Assembly (NCBI GenBank): GCA_025506515.1
Contig: JACCIX010001226.1
Coordinates: 62,001-126,000 of the forward strand
DNA length: 64,000 nucleotides
Direction: 5' to 3'
Origin: Flaveria trinervia
Lineage: Eukaryota > Streptophyta > Magnoliopsida > Asterales > Asteraceae
Below are positions 57,167-64,000 of this stretch, piece after piece; position 1 is the stretch's first letter; each line of letters starts with the position of its first letter. Under the pieces are notes generated by a model, which did no database searches, was not told where the DNA came from, and worked only from the letters and a program-made list of their open reading frames with translations. Both the position numbers and the translations under genes were made by a program.

Positions 57167-58466
57167 TATTCCTCGAACATATGAGGATAATGTTGTCTCA
57201 TCTCCTCCTCGGTCTCCCATGTAGATTCGGATCCCTTCCTGTGCTTCCACTGTACACGCATAAAAGGACCACTTTACTTCTCATCCTCTTCTCTTTACGA
57301 TAGATGATCGCCACTGGTTGCTCCACATAATTGAGTCGTTCATCCACCTCGATATCTTCTAGTGGTACAGCCATATCCTCCTTGGTTAAGCATTTTCTTA
57401 AGTGAGATACATGGAATGTAGAATGAATTCCACCAAGCTCACTGGGCAACTCTAATCTATAGGCCACCTCTCCTACTCGAGCAATGATTCGGAAAGGTCC
57501 TATGTATCTCGGGCTCAGCTTGCCCCGCTTCCTAAACTGAATGATACCCTTCCACAGTGAGAGCTTCAACATAACCCGATCACCCACCTAGAACTCAATC
57601 GGTCTGCGTCGTTTATCAGCATACGACTTCTGTCTATCTTTGGCTGCCTTCATAAAGGCTATAATCTTTTCTAGCTTCTCAGTCGTAGCCTCCATCACCT
57701 CAACACCTCCCAATTCTTTCTGCCCAATATCTCCCCAACATACGGGCGTTCTACATCTTCTACCGTATAGCATCTCGTATGGTGGCATGCCAATACTGGC
57801 ATGATAACTGTTGTTGTACGAGAATTCAGCTAACAGTATGTGGTCATCCCAACTTCCCCTAAAATCAATCACACATGCCCGAATCATGTCTTCTAGTGTC
57901 TGAATGGTCCTTTCTGACTGACCATCAGTTTGGGGATGATAAGCCATGCTAATATGTAACCTTGTCCCTATGGCGTCGTGGAATTTCTTCCAGAATTTAG
58001 ATGTGAACTGGGTGTCGCGGTCAGACATGATAGACACTGGCACAACATGACGAGTCACAACCTCTTTAATGAATAGATCCACCAACCTCTCGGATGAATA
58101 TGTCTCGCGGATCGGTAAGAAGTGAGCACTCTTCGTCAAATGGTCGACAATCACCCATATGGCATCATATCCTTTCGGACTATGCGGAAACTTCGTAATG
58201 AAATCCATGGTGATGTGCTCCCACTTCCATTTCGGTATATCCAAAGGATGGATCTTCCCATACGGCTTTTGATGCTCGGCCTTCACCTGTAGACAAGTAA
58301 GGCATTTACTCACATACTCCACCATGTCACGCTTCATACCCGGCCACCAATAATCCTTCTTCATGTCTTGGTACATTTTCATAGCACCGGGGTGAATAGA
58401 GTATCGAGTCTTAGGAGCTTCATCCATAATCTTCACCCGTAGATCCCCAAAACGAGGAATCCACAT
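57167..58466 (-). pseudogene. Chromovirus integrase and chromodomain
   Basis: 58466-57588: zinc-binding region (SIHPGAMKMYQDMKKDYWWPGMKRD, CLTCLQVKAEHQ), then the core with all three acidic residues (TMDFITKFP, SDRDTQFTSKFW, GQSERTIQTLEDM), ending in GMPPYEMLYGRRCRTP and KSYADKRRRPIEF; a TAG then splits it. 57587-57198: GDRVMLKLSLWKGIIQFRKRGKLSPRYIGPFRI. Near 57255 a small deletion shifts the frame; in the next frame VQWKHRKGSESTWETEEEM reads to a stop at 57167. That is a typical chromodomain of the Tekay/Del group, which is thought to direct insertion to heterochromatin. Two lesions make it a pseudogene, though the core is otherwise intact. Confidence 0.92.
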
Positions 58467-59872
58467 TCATCCAAACTGGGTTCTAACACCGAATGTGTTT
58501 TCACCTAATTCCCCAACCAGACCTCTTATTCTTTCAGAGTTAAGATGATCTTCTTTCAATGCCTCATCTTGAAACTCCTTGACTTGTTTCATTACATCAA
58601 AGGTCATGATCAGTTGGTATGCTTTCACCTGAATCAGCTCGAGCTTCTCCTTTCGGCTAAGGGCATCAACCACCACGTTGGCTTTGCCCGGATGGTAATG
58701 GATCTCGCAATCATAATCCTTTATAAGCTCCAACCATCGTCTCTGCCTCATGTTCAAATCCTTCTGCTCGAAGAAGTACTTCAAGCTCTTGTGGTTAGTG
58801 AATATGGTGCATTTCGTCCCGTACAGATAGTGCCTCCAAATCTTCAGTGCAAAGACCACGGCTGCTAGCTCCAAGTCATGAGTAGGATAATTGACCTCAT
58901 GAACCTTCAACTGTCGGGATGCATAAGCTATAACCTTTCTTCTCTGTATTAACACACACCCCAACCCTGAGTAGGAAGCATCAGAATAGACCACCAGATC
59001 TTCGTTTCCATAGGGTAGTGACAGAACAGGAGCTTGAGTCAATCTCGCCTTCAATTCTCCAAACGCCTTCTCTTGAGCCTAACCCCATATAAACCTTACA
59101 TCTTTCGGGTCAACTTAGTTAGTGGAGAAGCGATCTTGAAAAGTTTTGAATGAATCTTCTATAGTAGCCCGCCAAACCCAAGAAGCTACGAATCTCGGAT
59201 GGCGTCTTCGGTGTCTTCCATTGCACAACCGCCTCCACCTTTGCCGGGTCCACCATGATTCCATCAGGATTCACCACATGACCCAAGAACTGAACTTCAC
59301 GCAGCCAAAATGCGCACTTGGAGAACTTAGCCTACAGCTTCTCCTTTCTCAACGTCTCCAAAACCTCCGGATATGACTGGCATGCTCGTCTCGCTCTTCG
59401 AATAAGTTAGGATATCATCAATAAACACAATCACTGATTTATCCAGCATCGGCCGCACACACGACTCATCAAATCCATAAAGGCAGCTGGCGCATTGGTC
59501 AAACCGAAAGACATGACAAGAAACTCGTAGTGACCATATCGCGTGCGAAAGTCTGTCTTAGGAATATCCTGCTCCTTTACTTTCAACTGATGGTAGCCAG
59601 ATCGAAGGTCTATCCTTGAAAACCAACTGGCACCCTGGAGCTTATCAAACAGATCATCAATTCTTGGTAAGGGGTACCGATTCTTCACTGTCAGCTTATT
59701 CAACTCACGGTAGTCTATACACATCCTCATGCTACCGTTTTTCTTCTTCACAAATAAGACCGAGCACCCCAAGGAGAGATACTCGGTCTAATGAACCCCT
59801 TATCTAGCAGCTCTTGCAACTGCTCCATTAACTCTTTCATCTTAGTCGGAGCCAACCGATACGGTGCCTTAG
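58467..59872 (-). pseudogene. Chromovirus reverse transcriptase and RNase H
   Basis: RT in 59772-59431: SVLFVKKKNGSMRMCIDYRELNKLTVKNRYPLPRIDDLFDKLQGASWFSRIDLRSGYHQLKV and FGLTNAPAAF. A one-base shift near 59455 precedes VIVFIDDILTYSK; the FIDD active site is at 59414-59425. A nonsense codon near 59080 separates RNase H (59054-58467: VVYSDASYSGLGCVLIQ, ASRQLKVHEVNYPTHDLELAAVVFALKIWRHYLYG, LNMRQRRWLELIKDYDCEIHYHPGKANVVVDALSRK). Order and motifs are canonical for Gypsy. Confidence 0.92.
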
Positions 59873-60637
59873 CTACCGTCGGGCACCTGGTATCAAGTCA
59901 ATCCGAAACTCAACCTCACGGTCTGGTGGCACACCTGGTAAATATTCTGGAAACACATCCGGAAAGTCACACACAACTGGTACATTAGATAGTTGCGGTG
60001 TTGGCGTGTACACATCCTTTACGTAGGCCAAGTAGGCACTACATCCACGCCTCATGCACTTTCCCGCCATCGCCATCGAAATCACTTTCGGGATCGTTGT
60101 GACTCGATCGCCATAAACCGTTACCTTATTCTTGTCAGGTGCTGTCAATCGGATCATCTTCTTGCGACACATAATATTCGCTTCATAGTCCGCCAACCAA
60201 TCCATTCCTAGGACTACATCGAAATCGCCTAAGGTCATCACGAATGGTCTAACAGGAAACTTATGATTATGACCGTCTAGTTCTATGTCACAACCTTTTA
60301 TCACCTCAGAAATTCTTGTAGACTTACCTATGGCAGTTTCTACCTTGAAGGGCACATCAATACATCTACTCTTAGTGGGAAACTTAGCACAAAAGGTAGC
60401 AGAAATGAAACTCCTACTAGCACCAGAATCAAACAACACAGATGCAAGAGTTTGGTTTACTAGAAACATACCTGACACCATGTCGGGGTCTGTCCTAGCC
60501 TCCTCCCGAGTCATCGTGAAAGCTCGGGCGCTTGCCTTCTGCCCTTCTCCTCCAGCCTTCTTCGCTCCCAAACTTTCAGCCCTTGGCCTCTTACAATCTC
60601 TGCTCAAATGACCACTCTCCCCATAGTTATAACACAT
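59873..60637 (-). pseudogene. Chromovirus zinc knuckle and protease; gag upstream missing
   Basis: The block begins at a CCHC-like knuckle, CYNYGESGHLSRDC, whose second Cys is Tyr. After a basic linker it gives the RVP-type protease: LASVLFDSGASRSFISATF (DSG near 60415-60430), GDFDVVLGMDWLADYEANI. It ends in YLPGVPPDREVEFRIDLIPGA at the RT boundary, where the frame breaks. A normal Gag (300-400 residues) should precede the knuckle, but 60638-60927 has no coding similarity, so it has been deleted. Confidence 0.9.
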
Positions 60638-60942
60638 GCCAATTCATGGTCAAAGGTTATGAGTTATGCAAGTTTATAGAACACATATAGCTACAATCAA
60701 ACCTTGACAGATTACAAGTTTACAAGTTTATACTATTGGCTAAGTGTACTTGGTTCCCATGATGAACAAGTCATACGTCATCAGGAGACGGCAATACATC
60801 GGCTTTAGCACCAAATAGGCTTGTGAGGCCCATTGATCTATGATTGGCATCCCTTCCCTTTTCCGTCCCATTTTCAGTTTAAGTTTAGGTTCAATTTTGA
60901 AAATTTACCCGTTTCACTTAAACTTTGGCTCTGATACCAACT
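60638..60942 (-). other. Chromovirus leader, gag lost, with primer-binding site
   Basis: Non-coding. TGGTATCAGAGC (minus) at 60928-60939, a perfect tRNA-Met primer site, is three bases from the LTR. The junction to the pol part lies near 60640. Confidence 0.8.
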
Positions 60943-63240
60943 TGTAAGGCCCCGTTCCTGGGACGCTTACAGCTGGCCAATCATTGCTCATAAAACATAT
61001 AATTACATTAACATGAAATAAACGTGCAGTGGAAACATTTAAAACAACATTGCAGTGGAAACATTTAAAACAACGTTTTCATTAACAATGCTTTTGCAAA
61101 ATAATAAATATTCATTTCACAATTTCATTTGTTCGTATTATCATGCAAAAACATTAACAAAAGAATGTCATCCCAATGCCAAGTAGCTGCCCCGCGCCAT
61201 CCTCGGCAATGCTCACCTGCCAACTGGAAAATGCATAAAAAGTCAGCGTTGCTGAGTGAGTTCTAGTTTTATAATAAACATACTTCTCTTTCATTAAAAT
61301 CGTTCTTTACTTTCATGTGATCATACAACATACGTACACATAGATAATATCTTATTATCTTCATCATTCGTTAACTTCCGTTCGTTCATTCTTTCTTTCT
61401 TTCATTCATTCATTCTTTCATTCTTTCATTCGTTGATCATTACATCTTTTCCTTTCGTTATCACCATGAACTTTACTCTTCATGCTCATGATACTGGGCC
61501 TAAGCCTATCATAGACCTTCATTCACGGTGCACCGTACCTCTTGCCATAGTACCTAAGATAAAGTTCAGGTATACCATTGCCATGTGCTATGCCCTTCAT
61601 GCTCATGGTACTGGACCTAAGCCTGTAATAGACTTCATTCATGGTGCCCATCACCTCTAGTCATAGTTCCTAAGGCAAGAAAAAATGGTTCCATACATAT
61701 GGTCAATCACAAAGAAAGACCCCGATGTGCATCCTCCCGGGGTAGCGAACCCGCACACCATTGGGCTAACACCTTTTAATGGCGTGTCTTGACATACAAT
61801 GCTTGCAAGACTTTCTTTACTTGCATCATTCATTAATGCATGCATTCTTACTTCATGTTCCTCTTCATTATCTTTCGCTTTACATTACGTACTACTTTAT
61901 TCATTCATTATCATTCAATATAAAGTCACCGGAAAGATAAACATACATCATAATAAGGAACATAACATACACAAACATCATCATACAGGGCAACATCATA
62001 CATACATAACATGCATAATCATGCACAAATCATCATCATCATGCACCAATCATACATCATAACATGCCCATCATAACAACTAGGACCTCAAACAGTCAAC
62101 CTACATAGACCCGGGAACCTCCCCTCAAGCTCAACTACATTTCACCCTTTTCCAAAAGTCGGAAAACAGTCTAAGGGTTCATCCGCATTTTCTATAGTTC
62201 ATCCGCATTTGCTATAGTTCATCCGTATTTGCCTCTTGTTCATCCACATTTCCCCTGCTTCATCCGTATTTCCCCATGCTTCATCCGCATTTCCCCATGC
62301 TTCATCCGCATTTCCCAATGCTTCATCCGTATTAGTCGTCCGCATTCATTCACACTTAGACTTTCTCATCCACATTAGCCTTACTCGTCTGCATTTCCCA
62401 TACTTAAGTCAATGCTCATCCGCATTGACCTTACTCATCCGCATTAGCCATCTGCATTTCCCATACTTAAGTTAATGTTCATCTGCATTAACTGTTCATC
62501 TGCATTAACTGTTCATCCGCATTTCTTCCCATTACTCATTCGCATTTACTTTCCAACACTTAGGCAGATTCAAAAACTTAACACATGAGCTTAAAACATC
62601 AGATTACATCCCCATACACCATTCATCATGTTCTAAGCTTAAATCTTACCCTTTAAGTCTTAGAAATCCCATCATACATCCACAAGCATGAACATAGTCA
62701 CACATCGCATCATAACATCAACATACACACAATCAAGCATACGGGTTCGAAACCAGTTTAACAAAAACAACATCCATGCATTTCCAGCCCTAAAAATTGG
62801 TTAAAACATATAGAAGGGGGGTCTAGAACTCACCTTTGCAGCTCTTGAGTATGGTTTTCTTCCAAACTCGTTTGCAAATTGAATTCAACTGCCTAGAACC
62901 CACTAAAAACGTACCCAAACACATTTAAACACACATAAGCATAAACCTGAGGACATAACCAGTTAAGAACACCATAAAACATGAATTTTACCTGAATTCA
63001 CACTTTTCTCTCTTTCCTCTTCCAACCGAGAGTTTCTCTGCTTCCTGATGCTCTCTCACTCTAAAATACGAAAATTTGTGTGTAGAAAGGGTGATGGACG
63101 GCCATGCCACCTTTATCACCAACTTTTCAAACATTTTGTCCTTTTGGTCACTTTTTACCCCTAGACTTGGGTTTTATTTCTTTTCCTTCTTTTCTTTCAC
63201 TTTATTCTTCTTTCTTGACTTTAAAATAACCGGTGTTACA
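60943..63240 (-). repeat. 5' (right) family F LTR, subfamily 1
   Basis: TGTAAGGCCCCGTTCCTGGG to ACCGGTGTTACA, 2,298 bp. It contains the tandem GATACTGGGCCTAAGCC-type block (61470-61640) and the TTCATCCGCATTT minisatellite (62175-62550), both also in the LTR at 8283-10974. Confidence 0.92.
62175..62550. repeat. TTCATCCGCATTT minisatellite
   Basis: About eighteen imperfect units with a CATCCGCATT core and TTGCTATAG, CCCCATGC or GACCTTAC spacers. Confidence 0.9.
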
Positions 63241-64000
63241 ACCTAAGAATATATTATTTACAAGATTTAAGTTTAATTATAATAAGTTTAACGTTTTAAC
63301 GAGAACTAGGGTTTAGGTGGAATTTGGGGATTTTTGTAGTACGTTAAATATTTTAATAAAGAAATATACCACTTATGTATTTTAATAGAGAAAATAAAAT
63401 TAGCCATTTGTAACAACTATTAAAGTTTAAATGTAAAATTTAATAAACATTTTAAAATAATCATGATTTTAAAAGGTAACATGTGGCCAATACTAATTTA
63501 TTATTTATTATTTGAAATCTATTTAATAGAATTAAACCAAGAATAACTTTGTTAGAAGGTTTAAAAAGTTATTTAATTATTTAAATATAATAATAAATCA
63601 GAAAATTATTTGGTGTCTATAAAATATTTAGAGTTTACAAAAACTATTTTTATATGTATTAAAAATTTTCTATAATTAATTTTAGGGCTAAAAAGCTTTA
63701 AAAATACATGAGGGTGCCCGGGTTTGAACCCAGGACCTCATGTTGATGCTGCAAGTGTCTTAACCAATGAATTAGGGTCGTGACCTTGGTTTACTTTGGT
63801 TTTAATTCTTTTAAACCCAAATTAAGAAGCTTCCCCCAAACCTCAAGAACCCTAGCGTTAAATTGGATCAAATTGAACCTTAATTCGATGTTCTTAACCA
63901 AATTAACTTAGGGCTTTCAATCCCTAAGTGAAATCAAGTGTTTTAGTGTGTGTAACTTACGTGTTCGAGTTCAAGTTGATGGTTTTAGATTGCATAACGG
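63241..64000 (+). repeat. LTR-like sequence E, right part (probable)
   Basis: AT-rich, no coding region. The similar AT-rich composition and the near-duplicated pentamers at the chromovirus borders suggest it is the continuation of 53490-53924. It holds a tRNA-like segment at 63712-63780 and runs off the window. Confidence 0.45.
63712..63780 (-). other. tRNA-like segment with A-box and B-box
   Basis: Minus strand: CATTGGTTAAG (63759-63769, A-box-like) about 27 bases before GGGTTCAAACCC (63720-63731), close to the B-box GGTTCGANTCC. It lacks a convincing acceptor stem and CCA context, so it is tRNA-derived and not a tRNA gene. Similar pieces occur in plant SINEs and some Gypsy LTRs. Confidence 0.55.

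Larger units (their letters stand above)
53925..63240 (-). mobile_element. Chimeric Ty3/Gypsy chromovirus (Tekay/Del-like), family F
   Basis: Reading minus: 5' LTR (63240-60943), primer-binding site, a pol starting at the zinc knuckle, RT, RNase H, integrase and chromodomain, polypurine tract (57131-57145), LTR (57128-55053), then immediately a second, partial LTR (55052-53925). The outer flanks GCCTA (53920-53924) and ACCTA (63241-63245) agree at four of five bases, so the outer LTR pieces probably belong to one insertion. The inner LTR belongs to another subfamily. Gag upstream of the knuckle is missing. RT before integrase with a C-terminal chromodomain defines a chromovirus; the C-terminal wording (FRKRGKLSPRYIGPF) is that of the Tekay/Del group. 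Confidence 0.88.

Noticed and set aside
63712..63780. Functional tRNA gene
   Set aside because: No credible acceptor or anticodon stems; only A-box and B-box resemblance.

Overview
The window reads as plant nuclear DNA made almost entirely of nested, decayed transposable elements. I found no intact host gene and no conventional RNA gene. Plant origin is inferred from the families present: Sirevirus-type Ty1/Copia elements, a Ty3/Gypsy chromovirus ending in a chromodomain, an hAT transposase, LTR primer sites complementary to initiator tRNA-Met, and AT-rich TATA-type promoters. A dicot, possibly a composite, is my impression only; nothing in the window proves it.

Layout. 1-4827: minus-strand Sirevirus (A1) cut by the window edge; its 5' LTR is at 4041-4827. 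4828-8282: remnant of a second Sirevirus-like family (C): a repeat-rich leader with a TATA box, a broken 3' (env-like) ORF, and an LTR whose first part is inverted. 8283-10974: minus-oriented chromovirus LTR, split by a solo C LTR (9221-10043) with perfect 5-bp target duplications. 11215-13780: hAT transposon with a broken transposase, running into a third Sirevirus-like gag remnant (13781-16500). 16665-24676: complete but inactivated minus-strand Copia element (D) with two similar LTRs. 24677-26237: AT microsatellite, an antisense Copia RT fragment and an LTR-like piece. 26238-38494: plus-strand Sirevirus (A2), full length with both LTRs, gag, pol and a degraded env-like region. 38495-42367 plus 53060-53489: 3' half of a third family-A Sirevirus (A3), split by element B (42368-53059). 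B is a Sirevirus-like element with two LTRs, gag, the start of a protease and an env-like region but no recognisable integrase, reverse transcriptase or RNase H. 53490-53924 and 63241-64000: a further LTR-like host sequence (E). It was invaded by a chimeric minus-strand chromovirus (53925-63240) that has three LTR pieces of two subfamilies and has lost most of gag.

How it fits together. The right half is a nest: A3 was entered by B and by E, and E by the chromovirus, which itself looks like one element inserted into another followed by internal deletion. All coding regions carry stops or frameshifts, so each is a pseudogene; any mobilisation would need proteins from other copies. The most interesting recurring pattern is in the Sirevirus-like families. 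Each LTR carries a family-specific short palindrome or motif array (CTTCGGAAG in A, CAGTCGCACGACTG in B, a CTTCAG/CAGCTGAAG type in C). Related arrays reappear inside the element just upstream of the env-like ORF, beside a TATA-like box or a splice-acceptor-like site. In B this region also holds three hairpins whose arms differ by compensating substitutions.
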